Below, in pieces: positions 18,082-30,024 of a stretch of DNA of 64,000 nucleotides; the stretch's first letter is position 1; every line of letters begins with the position of its first letter. Source of the DNA: Microthrixaceae bacterium (lineage in GTDB: Bacteria; Actinomycetota; Acidimicrobiia; Acidimicrobiales; Poriferisodalaceae); assembly GCA_011523825.1 (NCBI GenBank), contig WTFX01000017.1, forward strand, positions 124,001-188,000, given 5' to 3'. The position numbers and the translations under genes were made by a program. Under the pieces are notes generated by a model. It saw only the letters and a list, made by a program, of their open reading frames with translations. It made no database searches and was not told where the DNA came from.

Positions 18082-19341
18082 ATGATTTTCACATTGACAA
18101 CCGGAGACTCCGAGGCCCAGGTGCTGACGGGCGACTGGCTGGTGCGGGCCGCCGGGCACGGCGAGTGGCGAACGGTGGCAGAGCGCGGACTCGGCGAGTC
18201 GGGATGGCTGGCAACATCGACCCCCGGCCGGTGGTGGCTGGACGCCGGCCTCGCTGACGAGAGCGCCGTGCTCTACCGGCGGCGATTCGAACTGCCGGCT
18301 GAGGGAGTGGCCGACCTCGGCAGCCCCGACGGCACTGCAGACCGTGACGAGCGCTGGTGGTTCGTTGCGAACGGGCTCTGCGAACTGGGCCACCTGTGGC
18401 TCGACGGCACCTACCTGGGTGACCTGCGCGGCCGCCACGCAGAGCACGCCTTCGAGGTGAGCCATCTGCTGCGCGCCAGCCCCGAGCACCTGGCGGCGGT
18501 CGAGGCCTCACACGGGGCCGTCCGGGTGCCACAGAGCGAGGACGCGCAGGTGCAGATTGAGCGGACCGGGCCGGCGCGCATCCAACGCGTGCGTGCGCTG
18601 GTCATCGAGGCCAGCCCTGACCGGGCCGTGCTGCGCATCGCCGCCACCGTCGACAGCGCCGCCACGCATCGCAGCGGGATCACCACGACGGTGCTGCCCG
18701 CTGATGATCCCGACGCCGGCTGGTCCAAAGACGCCACCCGTCAGGTCGCATCGGTGGGCGACGGCCTGGCCCTGTCCGAGCCGGTGCTGGCGCGGGGCCG
18801 CAACGAGCTGGAGTGGCTGGTCGCGCTGGAGCAGCCGTCGCTGTGGTGGCCAGCCGGGCTGGGCGACCAGGCGCTCCACTGCATCGACATCGACGTGGCC
18901 GTCGACGGACGCTCCAGCCACGCGGTCAGGCTCCCGACGGGAATCCGGACGGTGTCGGTCCGCCGCGGCAGGCTGGCAGTGAACGGCGAACCGCACCGGG
19001 ACGGGCTCGACGCCCTGCGCGTCATCGAGCACGAGCTGAGCCACCCGGGCTTCTACGAGTCTGCGAACAGCGAAGGCCGGTTGCTGTGCCAGCAGGTCAC
19101 GCTCGATCCCAGCGTGTTCACCGGCGCAGAGCGCGGCCTGCGCGCGCTCGCTGCCCAGGCCGCCGCAGCAGCAGCCGATCACGCTGGCCACCACCCCAGC
19201 GTCGCCGCCTGGCAGCAGATGCCTCTCCCGGGACGGAGACAGTGGCCACGCGCGTTGGGCCGGTGGGCATACCGCACCATGGCAAGCGCCATGCATGCGG
19301 CCGATCCCACGCGTCCGGTGCTGCCTCCAGACCATCGCTGA
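18082..19341 (+). CDS. Glycoside hydrolase family 2-like protein lacking catalytic barrel
   Basis: 419-residue protein resembling the N-terminal sugar-binding and Ig-like domains of GH2 enzymes (beta-mannosidase type). Visible cues are LYRRRFELP, RWWFVANGLCELGHLWLDGTY, the Ig-like end PSLWWPAGLGDQALH and the lead-in GIRTVSVRRGRLAVNGEP that normally opens the TIM barrel. The barrel with its two catalytic glutamates is not there; only about 110 unrelated residues follow before a stop. It is probably a truncated gene or a non-catalytic binding protein. ATG 18082 lies in AT-rich sequence; GTG 18121 is an alternative start. No signal peptide. The 166 bp after it hold only the sdhC leader. Confidence 0.6.
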   Translation: MIFTLTTGDSEAQVLTGDWLVRAAGHGEWRTVAERGLGESGWLATSTPGRWWLDAGLADESAVLYRRRFELPAEGVADLGSPDGTADRDERWWFVANGLCELGHLWLDGTYLGDLRGRHAEHAFEVSHLLRASPEHLAAVEASHGAVRVPQSEDAQVQIERTGPARIQRVRALVIEASPDRAVLRIAATVDSAATHRSGITTTVLPADDPDAGWSKDATRQVASVGDGLALSEPVLARGRNELEWLVALEQPSLWWPAGLGDQALHCIDIDVAVDGRSSHAVRLPTGIRTVSVRRGRLAVNGEPHRDGLDALRVIEHELSHPGFYESANSEGRLLCQQVTLDPSVFTGAERGLRALAAQAAAAAADHAGHHPSVAAWQQMPLPGRRQWPRALGRWAYRTMASAMHAADPTRPVLPPDHR

Positions 19342-19507
19342 GGATCTGATCCCGCGCAACCTGGGCCTCGTCGGGTGAGCGCCGGCGCAGCGAAGCGAAG
19401 CCTCGGCGCTCGCAAGGCATCTGCAAGTACCGTACGGCCCTGGCGCGAGCACCCCCCGTGGGCAGACCGCGCCGAACGCCGCACCACGCCACGCACGGGA
19501 GGAACAC

Positions 19508-20347
19508 ATGGCGCCGACTGCCACGCAGGCCGCCGGGTCTGCACCGGTGTTCAAGACCAAGCGCCCGCTGCCGTTCCCGCTGAACATCTACCAGTCGGCG
19601 ATCGGCCGCAAGTGGGTCATGGCCTGGACAGGCATCGGGCTGCTGGGCTTCGTGATCGTTCACATGATCGGCAACCTGCACCTCTACGAGGGCCCCTCGC
19701 GGATGTACGAGTACGCCGAGACGCTGCGCGACCTCGGCGGCGGGCTGCTGCCCCGCACGCTGCTGCTGTGGATCATGCGGGTGGGGCTGCTGGCGATGTT
19801 CGTGGTGCACCTGCACTCGGCCTACACGCTCAAGGAGCGCAGCCGGCTGGCCTCGGAGCGGGCGGGTTTCGTGGGCGGCGCCAAGAAGTACGCCTCCAAG
19901 CGCGACTACATCGCCGCCAACTACGCCTCGCGCACCATGCGCTGGACCGGCCCCATCGTGGGCCTGTACGTGCTGTTCCACCTGGCCGACCTGACATGGG
20001 GCTGGTGGCTGGGCGACGCCTACGTGCGGGGCGATCCGTACCACAATGTGGTGGAGTCGCTGTCGAGCATCCCGGTGGCGATCCTGTACGTGGTGGCCAA
20101 CGTGGCGCTGGCCGTCCACATCTTCCACGGCACCTGGAGCATGTTCCAGAGCCTCGGCGTGAACAACCCGCGCTACAACGGCCTGCGCCGCAACCTGGCC
20201 ACCGCGCTGGCCGGCGTGGTGCTGGTGGGCAACCTGTCTTTCCCGGTGCTGGTGCAGGCCGGGCTGGTCGACGAGGACAACCGGGAGTGCCCGGTCAACG
20301 ACACCACCGGCCTGGAGTGTCTCGAGGAACAGGCGGAGGCGCACTGA
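19508..20347 (+). CDS. sdhC: Succinate dehydrogenase cytochrome b subunit (B-type)
   Basis: 279-residue membrane anchor of complex II with five predicted helices. Candidate haem-ligand histidines are in [25 protein letters not shown] and [11 protein letters not shown], as in di-haem B-type enzymes where one large subunit replaces SdhC plus SdhD. It passes electrons from SdhB to menaquinone. The start ATG follows GGGAGG at good spacing. It is the first gene of sdhCAB; sdhA begins one base after its stop codon. Confidence 0.93.
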   Translation: MAPTATQAAGSAPVFKTKRPLPFPLNIYQSAIGRKWVMAWTGIGLLGFVIVHMIGNLHLYEGPSRMYEYAETLRDLGGGLLPRTLLLWIMRVGLLAMFVVHLHSAYTLKERSRLASERAGFVGGAKKYASKRDYIAANYASRTMRWTGPIVGLYVLFHLADLTWGWWLGDAYVRGDPYHNVVESLSSIPVAILYVVANVALAVHIFHGTWSMFQSLGVNNPRYNGLRRNLATALAGVVLVGNLSFPVLVQAGLVDEDNRECPVNDTTGLECLEEQAEAH

Positions 20348-20348
20348 C

Positions 20349-22300
<1,952 letters not shown>

Positions 22301-22304
<4 letters not shown>

Positions 22305-23116
22305 GCGGGGCAGACGGCGTGAATGGGCAGGCTGGCCAGGCGCACGGCGGCACCTTGAGCCTCACGCTGCGCATCTGGCGCCAGGACGGGCCCGATGCGC
22401 CGGGACGGTTCCACACCTTCGACGCCCCGAACATCAGCGAGGACATGTCGTTCCTGGAGCTGCTCGACATCATCAACGAGCGGCTCATCGACGACGGCGA
22501 CGTCCCGATCGAGTTCGACCACGACTGCCGTGAGGGCATCTGCGGCATGTGCAGCCTGATGATCAACGGTCGGGCGCACGGGCACGAGCTGGCCACCACC
22601 ACCTGCCAGCTGCACATGCGCAAGTTCAGCGACGGCGACGTCATCACGGTGGAGCCGTTCCGGGCCAAGGCGTTCCCGGTGGTGCGCGACCTCGTGGTCG
22701 ACCGCAGCTCGTTCGATCGCATCATCGAGGCCGGCGGCTACATCTCGGTCAACACCGGTGCGGTCGGCGACGCCAACCTGACGCCGGTGCCGAAGGAGGC
22801 CGCCGACACCTCCATGGACGCAGCGGCGTGCATCGGCTGCGGTGCATGCGTGGCGGCCTGCCCCAATTCGGCGGCGCAGCTGTTCACCTCGGCAAAGCTG
22901 GCACATCTCAACCTGATCCCCCAGGGTCAGCCTCAGCGCTGGGAGCGCACTGAGGCCATGGTGGAGACGATGGAGCAGTTCTTCGGCTCGTGCACCAATC
23001 ACGGCGAGTGCACGGAGGCCTGCCCGAAGGAGATCAGCCTCGACTTCATCGCGTTCATGAACCGCGACTACGTCAAGGCCAAGATCAAGAACCGCAAGCT
23101 GACCGGCCAGGGCTGA
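22301..23116 (+). CDS. sdhB: Succinate dehydrogenase iron-sulfur subunit
   Basis: 271-residue electron carrier between SdhA and SdhC. The [2Fe-2S] site is CREGICGMC, with a later cysteine in TTTCQLH; the ferredoxin-like second domain has [14 protein letters not shown] and [15 protein letters not shown] for the [4Fe-4S] and [3Fe-4S] clusters. GTG 22301 overlaps the sdhA stop by four bases, a standard coupled start. The C-terminus ends in a basic stretch ([12 protein letters not shown]). Confidence 0.95.
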
Positions 23117-23160
23117 GCCGGTCAGGCGCAGCTCGCAGGCGTGGCTAACGTGCCGCGTTC

Positions 23161-25518
23161 GTGGAGACTTCGCCCGTGACGCGCCAAGGCCTGCCCCGCT
23201 CGAGAACCGTCAAGGCTGCAGTGGCGCTGGTCGCGGCGCTGGCGCTTGCTCTGCCTGCCGTGCCGGCTGCGGCGCAGCGTGCATCGAACCTGGTGCGCAG
23301 CGGGCCGAATCTGACGCTGGTGGTGGCGAGCTGCCCCGGCCCCGCCGACAACGCGGTCGCCGAGGCGCTGGCGGCCCACGCCCGCAACGCGGCAAAGGTG
23401 TGCGTTGATCCGAGCGGCCTGTCTCCGGACACCGCCGCGCTGATCGCCGACTTCGCACCCGACCGCGTGATCGTGGCGGGCGGCGAGGTTGTGGTGCCGC
23501 CTGCAGTGATGGCCGAGCTGACGGAAGCCGTGCGAGCGGCGTACCGCTGGGCAATCGTCGAGCGCCTCGACGGCGCCACCCGGATCGACACCGCCGCACT
23601 GGCGGCGCGCTTGTCGCTGGAACACCCCGACGTGGCCGGGCCCAACGCAGTCACCCTCATCGTGGCCAACGGCTGGAACGGCAGCGAGGTCCGCACAGCG
23701 GCCGACGTTGCCGAGCAGATTGCCGATGCTGCCGTTGCCTACATCTCGCCTCGCACGATTGCGGACGGTCTGCCCGCTGCCACGGCTGCGCTGATCGCCG
23801 ACTACCGGCCTGCCCGGGTCGTCGTGGTGGGCCTGCCAGACGAGGCGGGGTCGGTCACCGAGGCGGCAATCGAAGCAACACTCGACGCACACGAGCTGAC
23901 CGTGGACATTGAGCGAGTCGCCGAAGCCGGCGAACCTCGCTTCTTCACTCCCGAGGCGTCGCCGACGGTCGAGCGGGCCCGCGAGATCTTCACGTCCATC
24001 GTCGAGGGCACGCACCGGCCCGGAGCGCTGACCGACGAGCAAGCACCGGTCCTGGCGGCGAGCTCGGCGCGCGGCCCCCTGGGCTCGGAGCGCGGACACC
24101 GGCTCTGGACGGTTCGCGCTGACGGCTCGGGGCGCCAGCTGCACTCGACAGAACACCGGGGCTGGGCGTGGAACCCGAGCAGCGGCCAGTTGAGCTGGAC
24201 CGGCCTCGACGGACGGCTGCGAGTCTCCGGGCTCGCCGGCGACGACAGCGTCCTGTTCGAACCGGGTCAGTACCCGGCCTGGTCGCCCGATGGCAGCCAC
24301 GTCGTCTCCTTCAGCTTCGCTGGACCCTCCGCATTCGGTGCCCGCAACCGCACGACGGCGCACATTGCCGCCGCGGACGGGCGAGGTCTCCGGCGAATCG
24401 GCCTGGTCGACTACCGCACGTTCCTCTATGCAGACTTGCCCCTGTCGGCATGGTCTCCGGACGGGAAGCACTTCGCCTACGTCGAGCTGGTCGCCGAGGG
24501 CGACACCGGCGACACGACTCCGGTCGCCCGCATCTGGTCGACCGATGCATCGGCGCCGGCCGTCACCCTGGGCCCCGGCGTGACCTTCCTGGGCTGGTCA
24601 CCCGATGGCAGCCACTTCGCCTACGGCACCCCGAGCGACTGCGACGGCAACGGGCGAGACGAGAGCCAGAACCTGTGGATCGCCCGGTCCGACGGCAGCG
24701 ACGCCCGCGACCTGGGCTTCATCCAGCGCATCCAGTGGCGCCTGCTGTACGTGTGGTCGCCCGATGGCGCCCATGTCGCCTACGAGTCGCTCGACCCGGC
24801 CGACTGCTCGCAGCACCTGAAGGTGACGACGGTCGGCGGCAAGGCCACCGCGCTCGAGCCGATTGCCGAGGGCCGGCTGCTCGGCTGGTCGCCCAACGGC
24901 ACGCACTTGGGCTACGGGATCACGGTGGGCACCCCGGGCAAGGGCGTCCCGCTGCGTGAGCACGCGTGGGTGGTGCGGCTCGACGGCAGCGACCGGCGCG
25001 AGCTGGGCGAGGCCAAGCCCAGCGTGTTCGGGTCGGTGCTGTGGTCCTTCGACGGAGATCACTTGGCCTATACCGAGACGCTGCGTGGCCCCGATGGCAA
25101 CGTCATCGGCAGCCGGCCGGTTGTGCAGCGAGCCGACGGCCTCGGCGGAGCGACGGCCATCGCCGAGCAGGGGAACATCGTGGCTTGGTCGCCGATCGAC
25201 CAGCGCCTGGCCTATGTCTCGCACCACGACGAAGACGGCGACGGCACCACCGATCGGCGTGCGCTGCGAGTCCACACCGCCGGTGCGCCGGATGCAGACG
25301 TGACCCTCGTGTACGAGCTGTCCGACATCACCTTGGGCGGGCGTTGGTCGCCCGACGGCCGCTTCATGGGGTACGTGTCGGGACCCACCGAGCTCCTGCT
25401 GGACTGGTTCATCAATCGCCGGCGTGGCTCGGATGCATGGGTCGTGGCCACGAACGAACCGCGCTGGACGCACCGTGTGGTCACCGACATCACCTGGGGC
25501 GAGTGGCAGCCTCGCTGA
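23161..25518 (+). CDS. Secreted CWB2-like plus PD40 beta-propeller protein, copy 1
   Basis: 785-residue exported protein. A signal peptide (VKAAVALVAALALALP...AAA, to about 38) is followed by two CWB2-like modules: DRVIVAGGEVVVPPAVMAEL then ERLDGATRIDTAALAARL (about 42-150), and ARVVVVGLPDEAG (150-255). Two cysteines (58 and 81) are conserved in copy 2. From about residue 300 a PD40/TolB-like propeller shows at least seven W-S-P-D-G type blade motifs (for example AWSPDGSHV, GWSPDGSHF, VWSPDGAHV). It may be wall-attached through CWB2 and bind partners by the propeller. GTG 23161 is the start; GTG 23176 is also possible. It shares its whole architecture with the next gene. Confidence 0.82.
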   Translation: METSPVTRQGLPRSRTVKAAVALVAALALALPAVPAAAQRASNLVRSGPNLTLVVASCPGPADNAVAEALAAHARNAAKVCVDPSGLSPDTAALIADFAPDRVIVAGGEVVVPPAVMAELTEAVRAAYRWAIVERLDGATRIDTAALAARLSLEHPDVAGPNAVTLIVANGWNGSEVRTAADVAEQIADAAVAYISPRTIADGLPAATAALIADYRPARVVVVGLPDEAGSVTEAAIEATLDAHELTVDIERVAEAGEPRFFTPEASPTVERAREIFTSIVEGTHRPGALTDEQAPVLAASSARGPLGSERGHRLWTVRADGSGRQLHSTEHRGWAWNPSSGQLSWTGLDGRLRVSGLAGDDSVLFEPGQYPAWSPDGSHVVSFSFAGPSAFGARNRTTAHIAAADGRGLRRIGLVDYRTFLYADLPLSAWSPDGKHFAYVELVAEGDTGDTTPVARIWSTDASAPAVTLGPGVTFLGWSPDGSHFAYGTPSDCDGNGRDESQNLWIARSDGSDARDLGFIQRIQWRLLYVWSPDGAHVAYESLDPADCSQHLKVTTVGGKATALEPIAEGRLLGWSPNGTHLGYGITVGTPGKGVPLREHAWVVRLDGSDRRELGEAKPSVFGSVLWSFDGDHLAYTETLRGPDGNVIGSRPVVQRADGLGGATAIAEQGNIVAWSPIDQRLAYVSHHDEDGDGTTDRRALRVHTAGAPDADVTLVYELSDITLGGRWSPDGRFMGYVSGPTELLLDWFINRRRGSDAWVVATNEPRWTHRVVTDITWGEWQPR

Positions 25519-25562
25519 GCGGAGCCAGAGCACCGTCGACCCACCGCTAGCGTGTCGCCTCG

Positions 25563-27977
25563 ATGACGACCCCACACGCATATGCGAATCCTCACGCGGC
25601 GCCGGACCAGCGGGCAAAGCGGCGAGCGCGGCCTGCCGCTGCTGCGCTGGCGACACTGGCTTTCCTGCTGGGCTCGGTCGTGCTGGCGGCACCCGCAGCA
25701 GCGCACGAGTCTCCAGCGAATCTGGTGCGTCATGGACCCAACCTCACGCTGGTGCTGGCGAACTGCGAACGCTCGGCCGACACGGCCACAGCCGCCGAGC
25801 TGGCTCGCCATTCCCGCAACGCGGCCGTAGCGTGCGTGGGCGCCGACGGGGTACCCGAAGAGCTCACGGCGCTCATCACAGAGTTCGAGCCTGACCGCGT
25901 GGTGGTCATCGGCGGCCCGGCGGCGGTGCCGCCGGCGGTCATGGATGAGTTGACAGCAGCCGTGCGTACGGCCTACCGCTGGGCCGTGATCCAGCAGCTG
26001 GACGGCACCACTCGTGCCGAGACTTCTGCTGCGGCCGCCCGCATCGTGCTGGACACGCCCGAGCGCGTGGGCCTCGACACCGTGGTGCTGATCGTGGCCG
26101 ACGGCTGGAACGACGCAGACGTGAACACGGCGAGAGAATTCGCCGCAGGATTCTCCGATGTCGCCATCACGTACTTCTCGCCCTCCACGATCGCCGACGG
26201 CCTGTCTGAAGCCACGGCATCGCTGATCGCCGACTACCGGCCGGCGCGGATCGTGTTCGCCGGACCCCCCGACGAAGCGGGCCTCGCCGCCGAGGCCGCG
26301 ATCGAGGCGGTGCTGGAGGGCATCGAGTCCGACATCACCGTGGAACGCGTTGCCCTCGCAACCGACACGCCGTCTCCTGCCGTCGACACCGCAATGCTCA
26401 CCAGCACCGCACGCACGACGTTCGAGGCCATCAGCAGGGGTGTGCGAGTCCGACCCGCTGCCGCCGACGAGGGCGACGGCCCGCCGTTCCTGGCGCTCAC
26501 CAAGGCATCGGGCATCCGCGGCGTCGGCTCGACGCTGTTCACCGTCCGGGCGGACGGCAGCGACCGAGTGCTGCGCACCGTCGATCACAACGGCTGGGAA
26601 TGGGACTACAGCGACGGGCAGCGGCTGGCGTGGGCCGACGACGAAATGCGGGTGATGGCTGCGACCCCCGACGGCGACGGCGAGCTGCTGGCTGAGCAGG
26701 GCACGTGGCCGTGGTGGTCGCCCGACGGCAGCCACCTCATCATCTGGAACAACGCCGACACCAACGACAACGACCGCCTCGATTCCTTCGAGGCATTGCT
26801 GTACGACGACACAGGCCAAGAGCAACGCAGCTTGGGCCAGATGGATGCACGCACTTGGTACTACGGCGACATCGCAGATTTCATCTGGTCGCGCGACGGC
26901 GCCTACTTGGCGTATGTCACTGACAACATCGATCCCGAGACGGGCGAGGAGGTCAACGAGGCACGCATCGAGCCGACCGACGGCAGCGCCCAGCCGGTCA
27001 CGCTGGCTGACGACGCCATCATCGTGCGCTGGTCGCCAGACAGCAGGCACCTCCTCTATGCAACGCCCGCCGAGTGCGGCGACGGAGTGACCAGGAACAT
27101 CTGGGACCTGTGGGTGGTGGCCGCCGACGGCAGCGATCCACGCCGCGTCGACATCGTCGAGTATCCCGCGTGGGGCGTGCTCATCATCCGTCCGTGGTCG
27201 CCTGACGGGAAGCACATCGCATATGAATCGGTCGACCCGCAGGACTGTTCGACTGAGCTGCGCGTCACCTCCGTGGACGGAGATGCGGAACCCGTCACCA
27301 TCGCAGCCGACGTCGACTTCCTGGGGTGGTCGCCCGACAGCACCTACCTCGAATACGGCGAGGAGACAGACCAGCCGGTGACCGACTACCTGCTGCCCGA
27401 GCTGTCGTGGGTGGCCCATCGCGACGGGAGCTCGAAGCGGTTCATCGGCGAGGTGTCCCCGTCGGTGTACGGCTGGATCTTCTGGTCGGAGGACGGCACG
27501 TACATCTCCTACACCGAGATGCTGCGCGACGCCGACGACAACGTGACAGGTTTGGTCGCCCGCACCGAGCGAGCCGACGGCATGGGTGAGACAAGCACGT
27601 TGACCGAAGCCGGCAACTCGCTGGCGTGGTCGGACGACGGCCGTGTCGCGTATGTGGCGCAGCATGACGACGACGATGACGGCGTGCCCGATCGGGAAGC
27701 GCTATACCTGCACACGCCGGGCTCGCCCAACGACGACGTTCAGCTCGTGCACACGCTGCCCGCGGCGCTGACCAGGGTGGCCATCTGGTCGCCGGACGAC
27801 AGCCACCTCATCTACGCGTCCGGCACTGCCGAGTCGCTGATCGGCTGGATCCGGGATCGCGGGCGCGGGGTTGACGTCTGGGGCATCCAGACCGGGCAGC
27901 CCCGCTGGATGCATCGTCTGGTCACCGATGTCACCTGGGGCGACTGGCAGCCCCAGCCTGAATCGGACGACGAGTAG
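25563..27977 (+). CDS. Secreted CWB2-like plus PD40 beta-propeller protein, copy 2
   Basis: 804-residue paralog of the preceding gene, 44 bp downstream. It has a basic start, signal peptide ending near AAPAAAHES, CWB2-like modules (DRVVVIGGPAAVPPAVMDEL, QLDGTTRAETSAAAARIV, ARIVFAGPPDEAG), the paired cysteines (LVLANCERSAD and AVACVGADG), then propeller motifs WWSPDGSHL, IRWSPDSRHL, PWSPDGKHI, GWSPDSTYL and IWSPDDSHL. The end, RWMHRLVTDVTWGDWQPQ, mirrors copy 1 (RWTHRVVTDITWGEWQPR). A tandem duplication is evident. The function is unknown; a surface receptor or wall-bound sensor is possible. Convergent with the sugar dehydrogenase gene. Confidence 0.82.
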   Translation: MTTPHAYANPHAAPDQRAKRRARPAAAALATLAFLLGSVVLAAPAAAHESPANLVRHGPNLTLVLANCERSADTATAAELARHSRNAAVACVGADGVPEELTALITEFEPDRVVVIGGPAAVPPAVMDELTAAVRTAYRWAVIQQLDGTTRAETSAAAARIVLDTPERVGLDTVVLIVADGWNDADVNTAREFAAGFSDVAITYFSPSTIADGLSEATASLIADYRPARIVFAGPPDEAGLAAEAAIEAVLEGIESDITVERVALATDTPSPAVDTAMLTSTARTTFEAISRGVRVRPAAADEGDGPPFLALTKASGIRGVGSTLFTVRADGSDRVLRTVDHNGWEWDYSDGQRLAWADDEMRVMAATPDGDGELLAEQGTWPWWSPDGSHLIIWNNADTNDNDRLDSFEALLYDDTGQEQRSLGQMDARTWYYGDIADFIWSRDGAYLAYVTDNIDPETGEEVNEARIEPTDGSAQPVTLADDAIIVRWSPDSRHLLYATPAECGDGVTRNIWDLWVVAADGSDPRRVDIVEYPAWGVLIIRPWSPDGKHIAYESVDPQDCSTELRVTSVDGDAEPVTIAADVDFLGWSPDSTYLEYGEETDQPVTDYLLPELSWVAHRDGSSKRFIGEVSPSVYGWIFWSEDGTYISYTEMLRDADDNVTGLVARTERADGMGETSTLTEAGNSLAWSDDGRVAYVAQHDDDDDGVPDREALYLHTPGSPNDDVQLVHTLPAALTRVAIWSPDDSHLIYASGTAESLIGWIRDRGRGVDVWGIQTGQPRWMHRLVTDVTWGDWQPQPESDDE

Positions 27978-28000
27978 GTCGCGGGTCTGCCCCAGCCACG

Positions 28001-29458
28001 TCAGGGCGTCGGAGACTCAAGGCGGGAGACTGTTCCCGCAGCGCTGAGCGCGTAGAGCTCGCCGTTGGCGTCTTCGCCGAAGGACACGAGCGAGTTGGGC
28101 GGTACGGATACGCCGAGATCGATGCGCTCGGCTGTGCCGTCGGCGCCGCGGACGAGGCCCCACAGATCGCCCGTGCAGTAGTCGCCGAACACGTAGGTGC
28201 CTTGGAGCGCCGGAATGGCGCTGCCCCGGTAGACGTAGCCGCCGGTTACCGAACAGCCATCGTCGTGGGTGTAGGTGTAGACGGGGAAGACGAGATCGGG
28301 GGGCGTCCCGCCGCGCGAGAACCGCTCGTTGCCTTCGAACAGCGGCCAGCCGAGGTTGGCGCCCGGCGACCAGCCGTCCGCTGCTGGGAGCACGTGGATC
28401 TCCTCGATGCGGTTCTGGCCGACGTCGGCGATCCAGAGGTCGCCGGTGAGCCGGTCGAACGAGAACCGCCACGGGTTGCGGGCGCCGTACGCCCAGACCT
28501 CTGGTGCATCGCCGGACGCGAAGGGATTGCCGACCGGAATCCCGTAGCCCTGCCCTGAGGCGGGGTTGGGGTCGATGCGAGCGATGGCGGCCAGCAAGGT
28601 GTCGCGGTCCTGGCCCTGGCCGAAGACGTCGTCGGCCCCGCCGCCGTCGCCGAAGCCGATCCACAGGTTGCCGTCGGGCCCGAACGTCAGATCGCCGCCG
28701 TTGTGGTTGCACGCCGGCTGATCGAGCGCCAGCAGCACCCGGCGCCGGTCGGTCTGGGGCGTCTCGCCGTCCATGGGCATCACGGCGATGCGGCTGTTGC
28801 GGGCCGTGTCGGTGTAGCTGAGGTAGAGCTGCGATCCGTCAGGGCTGAAGGCGATGCCGAGCAGGCCGTTCTCGCATCCTTCGCTGACTCTCGAACCGAT
28901 GTCGACCACGAGCTGCGGAGCGGCACCGGCCTCAGCCCCGCCCTCGGCGTCTCGGCTGTCGGCGGGGTCCAGCAGCCACACCTGCCCGGTCAGCGTGGCC
29001 ACATACCGCTGGCCCGTCCCGGGCCGAGCCGCGAGCGCAATCGGCACCGGCACGTCCGCCACGGGCACGAGCGCGAACCTGGTCTCGGCGAGTGACGGGG
29101 CGGTGACGGGCGGCGCGCTTGGCTGCGTCGGCAGCGTCGATCCCGGCACCGTGCCTGCGCCGTCTGGATCGTCTGCGTCGATTGATATGCCCGACGAACG
29201 CGACTCGTCGGCAGTCACCGAGACGGGTGCTGTGTTCCCAGGAATGTTGCCAGTGCTTCCGGGCGCGGGATCGGGACTCGCTGGTGAGTCGGCGGTCCGC
29301 AGCGCTGGGGGTGCAGTCACCACAGGCGTCGCCGGGGCGAATGCGGGGCCCACCGTCTCCGAGAACGTCCGCCCGGCACCATCGCCCGAGGTCGTTGCGC
29401 ACGCACCAGCCAGGAGCGCGACCGCAATCAGCGCTGCTGTCGCTCGTGCCGGCCTCAC
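28001..29458 (-). CDS. PQQ-type glucose/sorbosone dehydrogenase-like lipoprotein
   Basis: 485-residue lipoprotein with lipobox LLAGAC (Cys20 from GTG 29458), a Ser/Pro/Thr/Ala-rich linker of about 90 residues, and a six-bladed GSDH-type propeller. Family cues are VSEGCENGLLGIAFSPDG, the catalytic-histidine region ACNHNGGDLTFGPDGNLWIGFGDGGG, GYGIPVGNPF, YGARNPWRFSFD and TGGYVYRG. Likely a PQQ-dependent sugar or aldose oxidase on the outer surface. The long upstream extension of the frame overlaps the divergent PPOX gene and is not used; GTG 29458 places the hydrophobic segment at the N-terminus. Two cysteines near the end (CSV, YCTGD) may pair. Confidence 0.85.
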   Translation of the reverse strand: MRPARATAALIAVALLAGACATTSGDGAGRTFSETVGPAFAPATPVVTAPPALRTADSPASPDPAPGSTGNIPGNTAPVSVTADESRSSGISIDADDPDGAGTVPGSTLPTQPSAPPVTAPSLAETRFALVPVADVPVPIALAARPGTGQRYVATLTGQVWLLDPADSRDAEGGAEAGAAPQLVVDIGSRVSEGCENGLLGIAFSPDGSQLYLSYTDTARNSRIAVMPMDGETPQTDRRRVLLALDQPACNHNGGDLTFGPDGNLWIGFGDGGGADDVFGQGQDRDTLLAAIARIDPNPASGQGYGIPVGNPFASGDAPEVWAYGARNPWRFSFDRLTGDLWIADVGQNRIEEIHVLPAADGWSPGANLGWPLFEGNERFSRGGTPPDLVFPVYTYTHDDGCSVTGGYVYRGSAIPALQGTYVFGDYCTGDLWGLVRGADGTAERIDLGVSVPPNSLVSFGEDANGELYALSAAGTVSRLESPTP

Positions 29459-29522
29459 GGTGGCCGACCGTACCCACAGCGCTGGTGCAGAATCACGCAG
29501 GACGAACAGCGGAGGTGGCCAG

Positions 29523-30014
29523 ATGGGCGCACAGGGCGGTGATGTGAGCTGGGGTGGCTTCGCTGCCGCATGCCCCGATCTGGCCGGCAGGGTGCAGCTG
29601 CGATTCGAGAGCCACCTGCATGCGGTGATGGCCACGCTGCGTCGAGACGGCTCACCACGGATGTCCGGCATGGAAGCCCCCATACGCGACGGCCACCTCT
29701 GGCTGGGGATGGACCGCAACTCGACCAAGGCCGCCGACTTGCGGCGCGATCCCCGGTTCGGGCTGCACTCCGCGCCCGAGAGCGGGGAACTGAAGGCAGG
29801 CGATGCCCGCATCGAGGGCACTGCGGTGCCAGCCGACGACGCCCAGCTCGACACCTTCCTGCGTGGGCATCATCACGAGATCGACGACGCGACCCCGATG
29901 GCACTGTTCACGGCCAGGATCGCCCGGGCCGTGCTGGTGCGCGTCGACGGCCAGCAGCTCGTCGTGGAGACGTGGACGCCAGCCGGCGGCCTGACCGAAC
30001 GCCGCGTCGCCTGA
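29523..30014 (+). CDS. Pyridoxamine-phosphate-oxidase-fold flavin or F420 enzyme
   Basis: 163-residue split beta-barrel protein of the PPOX/FDOR group. The N-terminal block LHAVMATLRRDGSPRMSGMEAPIRDGHLWLGMDRNSTKAADLRRDPRFGLHS has the typical order: variable strand, substrate strand, then the S/T-KAxDLxRDPR cofactor loop (its lysine and arginines would hold FMN or F420 phosphates). Actinobacteria often use F420 here, but the sequence does not settle it. Divergent from the sugar dehydrogenase gene, convergent with terC. The substrate is unknown. Confidence 0.8.
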   Translation: MGAQGGDVSWGGFAAACPDLAGRVQLRFESHLHAVMATLRRDGSPRMSGMEAPIRDGHLWLGMDRNSTKAADLRRDPRFGLHSAPESGELKAGDARIEGTAVPADDAQLDTFLRGHHHEIDDATPMALFTARIARAVLVRVDGQQLVVETWTPAGGLTERRVA

Positions 30015-30024
30015 GCCACGCCGC

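Noticed and set aside
15413-18085. 890-codon plus-strand open frame
   Set aside because: It overlaps the VWA and AAA ATPase genes, which have clear motifs on the minus strand, and its own translation is His/Gly/Val-rich without any domain.
25212-27665. 817-codon minus-strand open frame
   Set aside because: Shadow of the two propeller genes; no recognisable motif.
29459-29854. 132-residue N-terminal extension of the sugar dehydrogenase
   Set aside because: It would bury the lipoprotein signal in mid-protein and overlap the divergent PPOX gene.
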